From Sva-07 sp963793335 (GTDB taxonomy: Bacteria > Actinomycetota > Acidimicrobiia > Acidimicrobiales > Ilumatobacteraceae), in assembly GCA_963793335.1 (NCBI GenBank), contig CAWBZS010000001.1:496001-560000 (forward strand): a stretch of DNA of 64,000 nt, written 5' to 3'. The first letter of the stretch is position 1. The number at the start of each line of letters is the position of its first letter. Both the position numbers and the translations under genes were made by a program. Of this stretch, positions 34,170-42,613 are shown in pieces. The notes beneath the pieces are model-generated. The model was not told the origin of the DNA. It worked only from the letters and a program-made list of their open reading frames with translations, and made no database searches.

Positions 34170-34183
34170 TTTGCGCACGCAAA
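34170..34183. promoter_or_regulatory. 14 bp palindrome upstream of the DoxX gene
   Basis: TTTGCG-CA-CGCAAA is a perfect dyad 43 bases before the DoxX start codon, in the 162-base argS/DoxX divergent region. A suitable -10/-35 pair is not obvious, so it is a candidate operator only. Confidence 0.35.
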
Positions 34184-34226
34184 TCAAGAGACTGGCGACG
34201 ACACAACCACCTCCTGGAGGACATGA

Positions 34227-34820
34227 ATGACCGCAACACTCGAACAACTCGACTCGCGCCTCAGCGACGACGGCCAGACCAAGGGCATGTGGGCGTGGAC
34301 CGTCTTGCGACTCCTGATCGGGTGGTCCTTTCTGTGGGCCTTTCTCGACAAGATGTTCGGGTTGGGGTTCTCCACGTGTCGCGGCTTCGGGCCTGAGGGA
34401 ACGGCGGCCTCGAGCATCGACTACTTGTGTGATGCGTCGATGATCCAGGGTGGCTCGCCGACCTTCGGCTATCTCAACTTCGCCACGCAGGGAAGCCACA
34501 CCGGGTTCCTGTTCGACTGGATGGCACCGTCGGCCCCCGACGCGATCAACTTCGCCGACATCGGCTTCATGGTGGCGCTGCTGCTGTTGGGCGTCGCACT
34601 GATGTTGGGTGTTGCCACTCGAATCGCCGCGATCGGCGGCGCATTGATGATGCTGTTCATGTTCCTCGCTGGCGATGTGTGGCCGGAGAACAACCCGGTC
34701 AACTCGAGCCACGTGGTCGAGATGGTCGTGCTGCTCGGCATCTTCACCGTCGGCGCCGGCAAGTTCTCGCTGCAGCACTGGATGGTGAAGACCTTCCCGT
34801 TCATGAGCTGGGCCAAGTAG
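34227..34820 (+). CDS. DoxX/DoxD-like membrane protein
   Basis: 197 residues with about four membrane helices (WTVLRLLIGWSFLWAFLDKM, IGFMVALLLLGVALMLGVAT, AAIGGALMMLFMFLAGDVWP, VVEMVVLLGIFTVGAGKFSL). The WxFxxKxxG-like start and the ASSIDYLCDASMIQGGSPT insertion resemble the DoxD part of thiosulfate:quinone oxidoreductase and DoxX proteins. No DoxA is nearby, so the substrate is open. A GGAGG ribosome site is 6 bases ahead of ATG 34227; a second ATG at 34223 is out of frame. A strong hairpin terminator follows. Confidence 0.75.
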   Translation: MTATLEQLDSRLSDDGQTKGMWAWTVLRLLIGWSFLWAFLDKMFGLGFSTCRGFGPEGTAASSIDYLCDASMIQGGSPTFGYLNFATQGSHTGFLFDWMAPSAPDAINFADIGFMVALLLLGVALMLGVATRIAAIGGALMMLFMFLAGDVWPENNPVNSSHVVEMVVLLGIFTVGAGKFSLQHWMVKTFPFMSWAK

Positions 34821-34851
34821 CCGCAGCAGACCTGCTCGACCCGGGGGGTGA

Positions 34852-34890
34852 CGCAGACGCCGGCCTTCGAGGGGGAGGCCGGCGTCTGCG
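34852..34890. terminator. Bidirectional hairpin terminator between the DoxX and ClC genes
   Basis: CGCAGACGCCGGCCT (34852-34866) and AGGCCGGCGTCTGCG (34876-34890) form a perfect 15 bp stem with a 9-base loop, between two convergent stop codons (34820 and 34893). There is no long T-run on either side. Confidence 0.85.
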
Positions 34891-34892
34891 CG

Positions 34893-36218
34893 TCAGGAGA
34901 CCGGTTCGGCGACCGGTTCGGCAGTCGGTTCGGCAGTCGGTGGTGGCTTGAGTCGGGCGGACACCACGTACGACACGACGACCGCCACGATCACGACCGG
35001 CGTCAGCTGCAGTCCATCGGCTTGGAGAAACAGCACGACGAGCAGCACGGACACCAGCGGGAGGCCGAGCATCGCCACCGTCATTGCTCCAATACCCATC
35101 GCGGCACCCGCGATCATCGGCAAGCCAGGCAGCTGCGACATCAGCACCCCCAGCGCAGCACCGATGAACATGCCGGGGAAGACCGGCCCGCCGCGAAAGC
35201 TGGTGAGCGCGGCGCCGTAGGCCAACGACTTGCAGGCGACCAGGAGCACGAGCGCACCGACGGACCAGGTCGACGCGTTGTCGAGCAGCGGGGCCAGTTG
35301 GTCCTGCCCCGAGAACAACACATCGGCCGGTGTCCGATCGGTGGCGGTCACGAAGACGAGCGTGACGACCCCGATGAAGGCGCCGACCACGGGCATCAGG
35401 AGCACCATTCGCCGTTCGACGATCGGTTGGAAGAACAGTGCAGATCTGGTGATCGCAGTGCCGAGCACAGCGGCGAGCACACCGATCACGATCGCCCACA
35501 GGAACTGTGCGACGGTCGGCGAGCCAACCGGGGGAAGGTCGGTGATCGCCAGCGAGAACGTGCCGAATCCGGTCCAGTTGTCCAAGCCGACATAGATGAG
35601 CGACCCGACGCCGGCCGCCAGCAATCCGGGCACCAGCACGACGCCCATCGTCGACCCACCGAGGCCGGCCGCCTCCATCAACAAGAACGCGCCGGCGAGC
35701 GGAGAGCCGAGCAGAGTTGCGATCGCCGCAAAGCTGCCTGCACCACCGATCACCATGATCGCCATGGCCGGTGCGTCACGCTTGAGCAGCCGGATCGCAA
35801 GGACACCCAGCCCGCTGCCGATCGCGATCAGCGGAGCCTCGGGCCCGAGCACCACGCCGAGACTCAGGGTGAAGAATGCGGCGAGGGCGATGCCGGGCAA
35901 TTCGATCGGAGCGACCGAGCCCCCGGTCTTGAATCCCTCGGCAGGCTTGTGGCCGGCCTCGCCTGGCAGGTGCTTGATCGTGAGCGCAACCAACAGGCCG
36001 CTGAGCGCCAGCGGCAGGATCGGCCACCACGCCGGTTGGTCACCGAAACCGAGATCGCTCGGCAGCGTCGAGAACACGTACTGCTGCGCCTCCGCGACCC
36101 CCTGGAGGAAGAAGTACGCGACCACCGCGACCGGAACCCCGGTGATCGCACCGAGCACCAACAACCCGATGTAGCTCGGGCTCCGCAACAACGTCGCTGG
36201 GTCAGGTGTCGCGTTCAT
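34893..36218 (-). CDS. ClC-family chloride channel/transporter
   Basis: 441 residues and about ten to twelve hydrophobic helices. The gating glutamate motif G-x-E-x-P is present as LGPEAPLIAIGSG, and the G-x-F-x-P-like element is GGPVFPGMFIGAALG. The first selectivity motif (GSGIP in classical ClCs) is replaced by GHKPAEG, so anion preference may differ from chloride. The C-terminal tail carries TAEPTAEPVAEPVS, encoded by imperfect 12-base repeats at about 34899-34936. It lacks CBS domains. It is co-directional with the patatin gene 23 bases upstream and may be co-transcribed with it. Confidence 0.88.
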   Translation of the reverse strand: MNATPDPATLLRSPSYIGLLVLGAITGVPVAVVAYFFLQGVAEAQQYVFSTLPSDLGFGDQPAWWPILPLALSGLLVALTIKHLPGEAGHKPAEGFKTGGSVAPIELPGIALAAFFTLSLGVVLGPEAPLIAIGSGLGVLAIRLLKRDAPAMAIMVIGGAGSFAAIATLLGSPLAGAFLLMEAAGLGGSTMGVVLVPGLLAAGVGSLIYVGLDNWTGFGTFSLAITDLPPVGSPTVAQFLWAIVIGVLAAVLGTAITRSALFFQPIVERRMVLLMPVVGAFIGVVTLVFVTATDRTPADVLFSGQDQLAPLLDNASTWSVGALVLLVACKSLAYGAALTSFRGGPVFPGMFIGAALGVLMSQLPGLPMIAGAAMGIGAMTVAMLGLPLVSVLLVVLFLQADGLQLTPVVIVAVVVSYVVSARLKPPPTAEPTAEPVAEPVS

Positions 36219-36241
36219 GTCGTCTCCGAATGTGGGTGCCG

Positions 36242-37144
36242 TCAGTTGGATGGCAGCACGCCGGGGACGGCGTGCTGGGCGCGATACAGGCCAGGTCCGA
36301 CGACCTCAACGGTGTCGAGGAAGCCGCGTGCTGCACCATAGGCGTCCTTGACCAGCGCGGCCGTGTGGGTGAAGTCGAGTGGCGACATCATCACCGGCGC
36401 CGGTCCCGGCAGGTACAGCACCGGCACCGATCGTGCCGCGACCGGCAACTCTCGTAGTACCTGCTGGCGCATCTGCACCATCATGGAGTAGTTGATCGTC
36501 GAGATCATGTTGGTGGGCGGTGTGATCCTTTGGTCGGGGAACGCACAGTCGAGCACCACGAGCGACTTCGCCCCCATGTCGAGCGCTTCGAGCACCGGCA
36601 CGTTGGTGACCAACCCGCCGTCGTACAGATTGCGACCCTCGCGATGCACCGCTGGAAACACTCCGGGAATCGCAGAACTCGCGAGGACTGCGGTGGTGAG
36701 CGCACCGGAGGAGAGTCGGACGGCTCGGCTCGTCTCGACGTCGAGTGCCATCGCGGCATAGGGAATCGCAAGGTCTTCGATCGAGAGGTCGCCGATCTCG
36801 TCGATCATCAGCTTGGCGAGCTGGGGAGTCTCGTAGATCGACGTCTTCGACCGCCACAGGGTCCAGATCCGACGCAGGACACCACCGGGTAGGACCATCT
36901 CGACGTCGAGGTTGTGCCAGACGTGCGAGAGGCGGCTCGCCGCACCCATGGGATCGGCCGCGACGACCGCTCCATTCAGCGACCCGATCGAGGTGCCCGC
37001 CACCAGGTCGGCGTGGATCCGATGATCGTTGAGCGCCTGCAGCATGCCGACCTGAGCCGCGCCGAGACTGCCGCCTCCACCGAGCACGAAACCGACCGGT
37101 TGCGGAAGTTGGTCGACGAGGGAGCGGGTCGATGCGTTCGCCAT
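36242..37144 (-). CDS. Patatin-like phospholipase
   Basis: 300 residues. The oxyanion hole is GFVLGGGGSLGAAQVG (18-33), the nucleophile is Ser52 in GTSIGS, and the catalytic Asp is in YDGGLVTNVPVLEAL. This is a complete Ser-Asp dyad of the RssA/patatin family, which hydrolyses acyl esters of lipids. No signal peptide is seen, so a membrane-associated cytosolic enzyme is likely. It starts at ATG 37144 and lies 23 bases ahead of the ClC gene. Confidence 0.9.
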   Translation of the reverse strand: MANASTRSLVDQLPQPVGFVLGGGGSLGAAQVGMLQALNDHRIHADLVAGTSIGSLNGAVVAADPMGAASRLSHVWHNLDVEMVLPGGVLRRIWTLWRSKTSIYETPQLAKLMIDEIGDLSIEDLAIPYAAMALDVETSRAVRLSSGALTTAVLASSAIPGVFPAVHREGRNLYDGGLVTNVPVLEALDMGAKSLVVLDCAFPDQRITPPTNMISTINYSMMVQMRQQVLRELPVAARSVPVLYLPGPAPVMMSPLDFTHTAALVKDAYGAARGFLDTVEVVGPGLYRAQHAVPGVLPSN

Positions 37145-37224
37145 GGCGGCGCCAGTCTGCCCTGCTGCGCCGAGACATCAGCAACGGCACCAGGTGCTCG
37201 GCACACCGATGATGGCTCCAATCG

Positions 37225-37395
37225 TCAGGCCACCAGATGCATCACTGCGCCCATGCCGCCAACGACGAGGAGCAGCGGAGACATCGGACCGCCCACGAAC
37301 CCGAACGACAACGCACCGGTGGTGGCGACGATCGTGGCGATCACACTCGCCACGATGAGCCCGACGCCGAGTGAGGCGATCGGTCCCGGCAGCAA
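37225..37395 (-). CDS. Small hydrophobic protein (possible, two membrane helices)
   Basis: 56-residue ORF missed by ATG/GTG-based calling. It starts at TTG 37395 (LLPGPIASLGVGLIVASVIA) and ends in GGMGAVMHLVA with TGA at 37225. Two hydrophobic segments (about residues 8-28 and 37-55) are joined by GFVGGPMSP. Nearly all third positions are G or C, as in the neighbouring real genes, and an in-frame stop bounds it upstream. It lies between tRNA-Arg and the patatin gene. No family is recognised. Confidence 0.45.
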   Translation of the reverse strand: MLPGPIASLGVGLIVASVIATIVATTGALSFGFVGGPMSPLLLVVGGMGAVMHLVA

Positions 37396-37481
37396 CGCTG
37401 CGTTCGATGCTCGACGGCTGACTGGCGCGGCTCCGCAACGCCTTGCGCCGGTCGTTTCACCAGCTCACGCTCGAAAACCAG

Positions 37482-37556
37482 TGGCGCCCTCGGGAGGATT
37501 CGAACCTCCGCACACGGCTCCGGAGGCCGATGCTCTATCCCCTGAGCTACGAGGGC
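37482..37556 (-). tRNA. tRNA-Arg (anticodon CCG)
   Basis: 75 bases including encoded CCA. The acceptor stem is GCCCTCG/CGAGGGC with discriminator G. The D arm is GCTC-AGGGGATA-GAGC, the anticodon loop CTCCGGA (anticodon CCG at 37521-37523) and the T arm GGAGG-TTCGAAT-CCTCC. The top anticodon-stem pair is T-T. It reads CGG, a major arginine codon here. It is transcribed on the minus strand, downstream of the deoC hairpin. Confidence 0.96.
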
Positions 37557-37577
37557 AGGGATCTCGAAGACTACCGG

Positions 37578-37610
37578 TGTAACGATTGGTGTCTGACACC
37601 AATCGTTACA
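37578..37610 (-). terminator. Hairpin after deoC (GGTGTCTGACACC family)
   Basis: A perfect 16 bp inverted repeat: TGTAACGATTGGTGTC (37578-37593) and GACACCAATCGTTACA (37595-37610) around a single T. It directly abuts the deoC stop codon and precedes tRNA-Arg. It shares its core with 2831-2855, with one compensated base-pair change. Likely a terminator or 3' stabilising element. Confidence 0.75.
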
Positions 37611-38390
37611 TCAGTAGGTCGAGGTGGGTGGCGGCGGGGCGGAACCGTCGAGTTCGGCGAGCAACGCATCGAGCACCCCGCTGGCGCCATAGCGGAACGT
37701 TGCTGCGGTCGCCCAGCCCTCCCCCATCACGTCGTCGGCCAGTTCGAGGTAGGCGATCGCGTCGTCGAACGTCCGAACGCCGCCCGACGGCTTGAACCCG
37801 ACGGTGACACCTCGGTCGGCAGCGGCTGCGATCTCGCCGAGCATGACGCCCGCGGCCTCGAGTGACGCCCCGGCGGCGATCTTGCCGGTCGACGTCTTGA
37901 CGAAGTCTGCGCCGTTGTCGATTGCGAGACGTGCCGCAGCGGCGACCGAATCGACGTCGTGGTACGCGCCCGACTCGAGGATGACTTTCAGCAGAGCTGG
38001 CGGCTCGACCAGGCCAGCCACTGCGGCAACCATGTCGGCCGCCCGGTCTCGGTCGCCGTCGAGGAACGCGTGGTACGGCAGCACCAGGTCGATGTCGTCG
38101 GCACCGGCCGACAACGCTGCCTGCGCGAGCGAGACCACGTCGTCGACCGGTTGGTCGCCGGTGGGAAAGTTGACCACCGTGGCGACGCGGACCTCGGAGT
38201 CGGACAGCAATTCCACGCACCGCCCCACGAATTCCGGCCACACGCACACCGCTGCGGTGCCGTGCGCGTCGGCCCGTCGACACAGGTCGTCGATGCCGTC
38301 GGGAGCATGATCGTCCGAGAGATCCGTCAGGTCGATCAGGCCGATCGCACGGCGGGCAGTCGCGGCGCGGTCGGCACGTGCACTGGTCAT
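37611..38390 (-). CDS. deoC: Deoxyribose-phosphate aldolase
   Basis: 259-residue class I aldolase splitting 2-deoxyribose 5-phosphate to acetaldehyde and glyceraldehyde 3-phosphate. The Schiff-base Lys is in GADFVKTSTGK, the second Lys in GFKPSGGVRTFDDA, and the relay Asp in DDIDLVLPYHAF. It starts MTSARADRAATARRAIGLID. The ATG overlaps the stop of the DUF4032 gene by four bases. It completes nucleoside sugar salvage together with the hydrolase at 17636. Confidence 0.93.
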   Translation of the reverse strand: MTSARADRAATARRAIGLIDLTDLSDDHAPDGIDDLCRRADAHGTAAVCVWPEFVGRCVELLSDSEVRVATVVNFPTGDQPVDDVVSLAQAALSAGADDIDLVLPYHAFLDGDRDRAADMVAAVAGLVEPPALLKVILESGAYHDVDSVAAAARLAIDNGADFVKTSTGKIAAGASLEAAGVMLGEIAAAADRGVTVGFKPSGGVRTFDDAIAYLELADDVMGEGWATAATFRYGASGVLDALLAELDGSAPPPPTSTY

Positions 38391-39646
38391 GACTCGACGG
38401 TATCCGAATCGACCGATCCGAGCCCGGCGCCGAGTTCGATCCGCGGCACACTGCCGGTGTCGAGACGCAACTGCCGCTCCTCGGGGGTCGACGACAGCAC
38501 CCCGGCCAGATAGTCCTCCAGGGCGTCCTTCGTCCGCACTTCGCCACCTCGCCGCTCGGCCAGCAGGTATCGATGCTCGAGTAGTTGGTGGAAGATCTCC
38601 GCCGGTTCGAGGTGCGAACGAAGATCGTCGGGGATCGCGTCGATCGCCGGCTGGTACACCTCGGCCAGCCAGCGCGCCGTCGCCACCGCGCGGGGGATCG
38701 ACTGATCCTCCTGGCGCTCGAGCCAGGCGCGGTGCTGATCGATGTCCGAGAGCAGCCGCCGGGCTTGGTTCTCCTGCACGTCGAGGCCGGTGCGGTTGCG
38801 GAGGTCGCGAGCATGGTGGCCCTCCTCGATCAGCACCGGTTTGATTCTCAGCGTCCGGCCGTCACGGTTGATCGACAGCTCTTCGACGTCGAAGCCCAGC
38901 TCGTTGATGCGGCGAACCCGCTGCTCGATCTTCCACCGTTCGTCGAGGTCGAATTCGTCCACTCGGGTGAGCTCGCTCCACAGCTCCTCGTAGCGGCTCC
39001 GCAGATTCTCGGCGATCGACACCGGGTCGATGTCCTCGGTGATTCGACCACTGGCGAGCAACTCGAACAGGCCACCCGCGATGTTCTCCACCGCGATGTC
39101 GAGGTCGTACGCACGCATCCGGTCGCTGATGGTCTCGTTGTTCTCCGTCGTCTCGGCATCGACGAGGTACGCCATCATCTCACCGGCGTCGCGCCGCCAC
39201 AGGATGTTCGACAGCGAGCAGTCGCCCCAGAAGACACCTTCGAGATGCAGCCGGACGAGCAGGACGACACCGGCGTCCAGCAGCCGATCGGCCAGCGACG
39301 AGTCACCCCGTCCGAGCAGATACCAGTACGGCAGGGAGTAGTCGAGATATCTCGTGATCAACACTGCGTCGCCGGGGTTCGGCGCGTCGGCCACCACCCC
39401 GACGGGCTCGACGACCGGAAGGTGACCCTCTCGGAGGTCGCGCAACACGCGGTACTCGCGCTGTGCGGCGACGATGCCGGTCGCCTTCAGTGCGTAGACC
39501 TTGTCGCCGAACCGGACGAACCGCACCACGTGACGACTGATGCCGTGCGCCATCTTGACCAGGCGCGGGTCCTTCCACTCCGCCAGCGGCACGTCCCACG
39601 GGAGATCGAGAAAGTCCGGATGTCCCTGCTTGGTCACGATCTGCAT
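38387..39646 (-). CDS. DUF4032 domain protein with kinase-like N-terminal part
   Basis: 419 residues. The N-terminal 230 residues resemble lipopolysaccharide/Kdo-type kinases: VYALKATGIVAAQREYRVLR (ATP-Lys-like), AVLITRYLDYSLPYWYLLGR, GVFWGDCSLSNILWRR (catalytic loop with Asp and Asn, cf. HGDxxxxN) and YLVDAETTE (DFG-like Asp). The C-terminal DUF4032 region follows (RNRTGLDVQENQARRLLSDI, VATARWLAEVYQPAIDAIPD, LEHRYLLAERRGGEV). The substrate is unknown. It lies in the GH13-DUF4032-deoC operon with gaps of 3 and -4 bases, hinting at a carbohydrate link. Confidence 0.8.
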   Translation of the reverse strand: MQIVTKQGHPDFLDLPWDVPLAEWKDPRLVKMAHGISRHVVRFVRFGDKVYALKATGIVAAQREYRVLRDLREGHLPVVEPVGVVADAPNPGDAVLITRYLDYSLPYWYLLGRGDSSLADRLLDAGVVLLVRLHLEGVFWGDCSLSNILWRRDAGEMMAYLVDAETTENNETISDRMRAYDLDIAVENIAGGLFELLASGRITEDIDPVSIAENLRSRYEELWSELTRVDEFDLDERWKIEQRVRRINELGFDVEELSINRDGRTLRIKPVLIEEGHHARDLRNRTGLDVQENQARRLLSDIDQHRAWLERQEDQSIPRAVATARWLAEVYQPAIDAIPDDLRSHLEPAEIFHQLLEHRYLLAERRGGEVRTKDALEDYLAGVLSSTPEERQLRLDTGSVPRIELGAGLGSVDSDTVES

Positions 39647-39649
39647 GTG

Positions 39650-41329
39650 TCAGTCCGATTCGGTGAGCCAGACGGCGGTGTCCGGGTGGAGCTGATCATC
39701 GACCAGCGGTGAGGAGGAGAGCAGTACCGAGCCCGACGGCATCGGGATCGACCGCTCCCCCATGTTCACGATGCAACGCATGCCATCGCTGCGTTCGAAC
39801 GCAACCACGTCGGAACCGAGGTCGATCCACGTCGCTTCGAGGCCGGGGCGCAGCCGCGTCCGACGGATCGCCACCGCAGCCCGATACAGGTGCAGCATCG
39901 ACGTCGGATCATCTTCTTGAGTCGACGCCGCCAAGGTCGCAAAGACCGGCGGCTGCGGCAGCCACGCGGTGCCGGCGTCACCGAAGCCGAGCGAGGGCCC
40001 CGTCGGAGACCAGGGCAACGGAACTCGACATCCGTCTCGTCCCTTCACGGTGTGGCCCGAGTCGTGCCACACCGGGTCCTGCAGCACTTCCGGTGGCAAC
40101 TCCCACGCCTCGGGGAGCCCGAGTTCGTCACCCTGATAGACGTAGACCGATCCGGGGAGGGCCATCGTGAGCATCGCAGCAGCACGCGCCCGCTGCGCGC
40201 CGCGCTCGGCGTCGAGCGCAGCGTGTGGCCCGTCGAGCAGCCAGGACCCGGGGTCGACATCGGCGGGGAGGCCGTACCGCGTGGCGTGGCGGACCACGTC
40301 GTGGTTGGACAGCACCCAGGTTGCGTTCGAGCCGACATCGGCCGCTGCCCGCAGACTGGCATCGATGATCGCCCTGAATTGATCGGCGTCCCACGGCGCG
40401 GACAGCAGGTCGAAGTCGAACGCCTGGTGGTACTCGTCGGGCCGCAGGTACAGCGGGCGTCGCTCGGCAGCCACCCACGCCTCGGCAACCATCATGCGGT
40501 CGCCGTACTCGTCGAGGAGACGACGCCAACGCCGAACGATCGGGTGCAGATCGTCGCGATCGAAGTACGGCGCCGACTCGAGCCGACCCTTGCCGTCGTT
40601 GGCCCCAACCCCGGCGTCCGGATACCCAGGTGCTTTGGTCAACGCATGCGCAACGTCGATGCGAAATCCGGCCGCGCCGCGATCGAGCCAGAACCGCATG
40701 ACGGCCTCGAACTCCTCGACCACGTCGGCGTGACCCCAGTTCACGTCGGGCTGCGTGCTGTCGAACAGATGCAGGTACCACTGTCCGTCTTCCACCCGAG
40801 TCCATGCCGGACCGCCGAAGACCGACTGCCAATCGTTCGGCGGCAACTCCCCGGACGACCCCCGCCCATCGAGGAAGTGGTAGCGAGCACGAGCCTGCGA
40901 TCCGCGTGGAGCCGCGAGTGCCTCGACGAACCACGCATGCTCCGACGAGGTGTGGTTCGGCACGAGATCGACGAGCACGCGTATGCCGTGGTCCGCCGCC
41001 TCAGCGATGAACGCCTCCGCCTCCGCGGTGGTGCCGAAACGCTCGTCGATCTCCCGGTAGTCCGCGACGTCGTACCCGCCGTCGTTCAGCGGGGAGCGGT
41101 ACCACGGGTTGACCCAGACCGCATCGACCCCGAGCCGCTCGAGGTAGCCGAGGCGACTGCGGATGCCCGCGATGTCGCCGACGCCATCGCCGTTGCCATC
41201 GGCGAACGACCGCACGTACACCTGGTAGAACACCGCCTGCCGCCACCACTGTTCGGTGTCGCGAGATCCGTCCGGTGTTCGGACCGAGGTGAGGTCGTCG
41301 GGGCGTCGGGGGTGAAGCGCTGGGGTCAA
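39650..41329 (-). CDS. GH13 alpha-glucosidase (AglA-like)
   Basis: 559 residues from TTG 41329; no ATG or GTG fits between the upstream stop and the conserved start of the domain. The (beta/alpha)8 domain begins EQWWRQAVFYQVYVRSFADG. It has DLVPNHTSSEHAWF (region II), the nucleophile Asp in GFRIDVAHAL, the acid Glu in MMVAEAWVA and the third Asp in LSNHDVVR. This is the pattern of exo-acting alpha-glucosidase/oligo-1,6-glucosidase. There is no signal peptide, so it should act on imported oligosaccharides. It is divergent from the LacI gene and next to the AglEFG-like importer, as aglA is in rhizobia. It probably hydrolyses the sugar brought in by that system or a related alpha-glucoside. Confidence 0.9.
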   Translation of the reverse strand: MTPALHPRRPDDLTSVRTPDGSRDTEQWWRQAVFYQVYVRSFADGNGDGVGDIAGIRSRLGYLERLGVDAVWVNPWYRSPLNDGGYDVADYREIDERFGTTAEAEAFIAEAADHGIRVLVDLVPNHTSSEHAWFVEALAAPRGSQARARYHFLDGRGSSGELPPNDWQSVFGGPAWTRVEDGQWYLHLFDSTQPDVNWGHADVVEEFEAVMRFWLDRGAAGFRIDVAHALTKAPGYPDAGVGANDGKGRLESAPYFDRDDLHPIVRRWRRLLDEYGDRMMVAEAWVAAERRPLYLRPDEYHQAFDFDLLSAPWDADQFRAIIDASLRAAADVGSNATWVLSNHDVVRHATRYGLPADVDPGSWLLDGPHAALDAERGAQRARAAAMLTMALPGSVYVYQGDELGLPEAWELPPEVLQDPVWHDSGHTVKGRDGCRVPLPWSPTGPSLGFGDAGTAWLPQPPVFATLAASTQEDDPTSMLHLYRAAVAIRRTRLRPGLEATWIDLGSDVVAFERSDGMRCIVNMGERSIPMPSGSVLLSSSPLVDDQLHPDTAVWLTESD

Positions 41330-41440
41330 GGGATCCGAACGTAGCGCACCGAATCGGCGACGATGCGACGAGTGCGACGGGGGTGTCACCCGACGCCCGG
41401 CACGGCGTTCGCAACCGTCGACGCGCTTACGCTGTGCTGC

Positions 41441-42505
41441 ATGGGGACCAGGCCAGCATCGACGCGCGGGCCGCGAGCGCGCATCGAGGACGTCGCCCTC
41501 GCCGCCGAGGTCTCGGTCGCCACCGTCAGCCGGGCACTGCGAGGACTCCCGAACGTCGCTGACTCCACGCGAGCCCGAGTCGTCGACATGGCACAACGGC
41601 TCCAGTACCAGCCAGATCCGGCCGCCGCGCGGCTGGCGGCTGGGCGCACACGCACCGTGATCGTGCTCGTCCCGCACCTCGCCAGCTGGTACTTCTCGAC
41701 CGTGATCGCCGGCGCAGAAGCGGTGTGCAATGAGTCCGGCTACGAGTTCCTCGTGGTCGGTGTCGGCAGCCAGGCCGAATGTGACCGGCTGCTGAGCGAC
41801 CGATCGCACCTGGAGCGACGGGCCGACGGCGTCGTGCTCGTCAACATCCCCGCGACCGACGAGCAGACCTGGTCGCTGAGCGATCGCGGGGTGTCGATGG
41901 CGACGATCGGGACCCGCGCCGCCGGTGCTCCGTCGGTCGTCGTCGACGACACCGCCGTCGGACACCTCGGCGCCACCACCCTGGCCGACCTGGGCCACCG
42001 ACGCATCGGCCTCATCAGCGGCCTCGGCGTCGATCCGCTCAACTTCGCCGTCCCGAAACGACGCACCGCCGGATTCCTGGCCGGGCTCGCCGAGCGGGAC
42101 GTGCCGTTCGAGGCCACCCTCGACGTCGGCGGCAACTTCGGCCTCGACGGCGGCAAGGAGGCAATGGGCGCGCTCCTCGACCAGCCCGACCCGCCCACCG
42201 CCGTGTTCGCGATGTCCGACGAGATGGCGTTCGGGGCGCTGATGGAGCTCGACGAGCGTGGTCTCGTCGCAGGGCGTGACGTCTCGGTCCTCGGTGTCGA
42301 CGATCACGAGTTCTCCCGGGTGGTGGCGCTGAGCACGATCCGCCAGCACGTCGCCGAGCAGGGTGCCGCCGCAGCTCGCTCCCTGATCGCCGCGATGACG
42401 GGTGTGGCGATCACCACCGAGCCGGTGGTCTCGGCGTTCGAGTTGGTGATCCGGGCCACCACCGGCCCGCCACCGAACACACCGGCCGAGGCCGACGCGG
42501 GCTGA
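41441..42505 (+). CDS. LacI-family transcriptional regulator (sugar importer cluster 1)
   Basis: 354 residues from ATG 41441. The N-terminal HTH is ARIEDVALAAEVSVATVSRA, with the hinge helix in PDPAAARLAAGRTRTV, followed by a periplasmic-binding-protein-like sensor domain (TVIVLVPHLASWYFSTVIAG, LADLGHRRIGLISG, VFAMSDEMAFGALMELDERG). It lies between the divergent alpha-glucosidase gene and the importer operon, 108 bases before the binding-protein start. That gap contains a canonical LacI-family operator (42553-42566), its probable target. The longer frame from 41363 adds a Cys/Arg-rich stretch and is rejected. Confidence 0.93.
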   Translation: MGTRPASTRGPRARIEDVALAAEVSVATVSRALRGLPNVADSTRARVVDMAQRLQYQPDPAAARLAAGRTRTVIVLVPHLASWYFSTVIAGAEAVCNESGYEFLVVGVGSQAECDRLLSDRSHLERRADGVVLVNIPATDEQTWSLSDRGVSMATIGTRAAGAPSVVVDDTAVGHLGATTLADLGHRRIGLISGLGVDPLNFAVPKRRTAGFLAGLAERDVPFEATLDVGGNFGLDGGKEAMGALLDQPDPPTAVFAMSDEMAFGALMELDERGLVAGRDVSVLGVDDHEFSRVVALSTIRQHVAEQGAAAARSLIAAMTGVAITTEPVVSAFELVIRATTGPPPNTPAEADAG

Positions 42506-42531
42506 ATGCCCAGAAGTTCGGACCTTTGGCC

Positions 42532-42566
42532 TTGACGCTGACCCGTCGCGTCTGTAAGCGTTTACA
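42532..42566 (+). promoter_or_regulatory. Promoter with cre-like LacI operator for importer cluster 1
   Basis: TGTAAGCGTTTACA (42553-42566) fits the LacI/CcpA-type consensus TGWAANCGNTNWCA exactly. A -35-like TTGACG (42532-42537) stands 17 bases before TAAGCG (42555-42560), so the operator would cover the -10 region. The binding-protein gene starts 47 bases downstream. Confidence 0.75.
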
Positions 42567-42613
42567 TTGCCGAAATAGTTCGGCGACATATCAAAATGAG
42601 GGGGAGGACCCAC

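Noticed and set aside
41425..41440. CGCTTACG half-operator just before the first LacI gene
   Set aside because: Only half of the cre-like site matches and the partner half is absent; not enough to call autoregulation.
39650..42613. 987-residue minus-strand frame covering the GH13 gene, the intergenic region and the antisense of the LacI gene
   Set aside because: Only the part up to 41329 matches a protein family; the rest is antisense to the well-supported LacI gene. Long spurious frames are common at this GC content.
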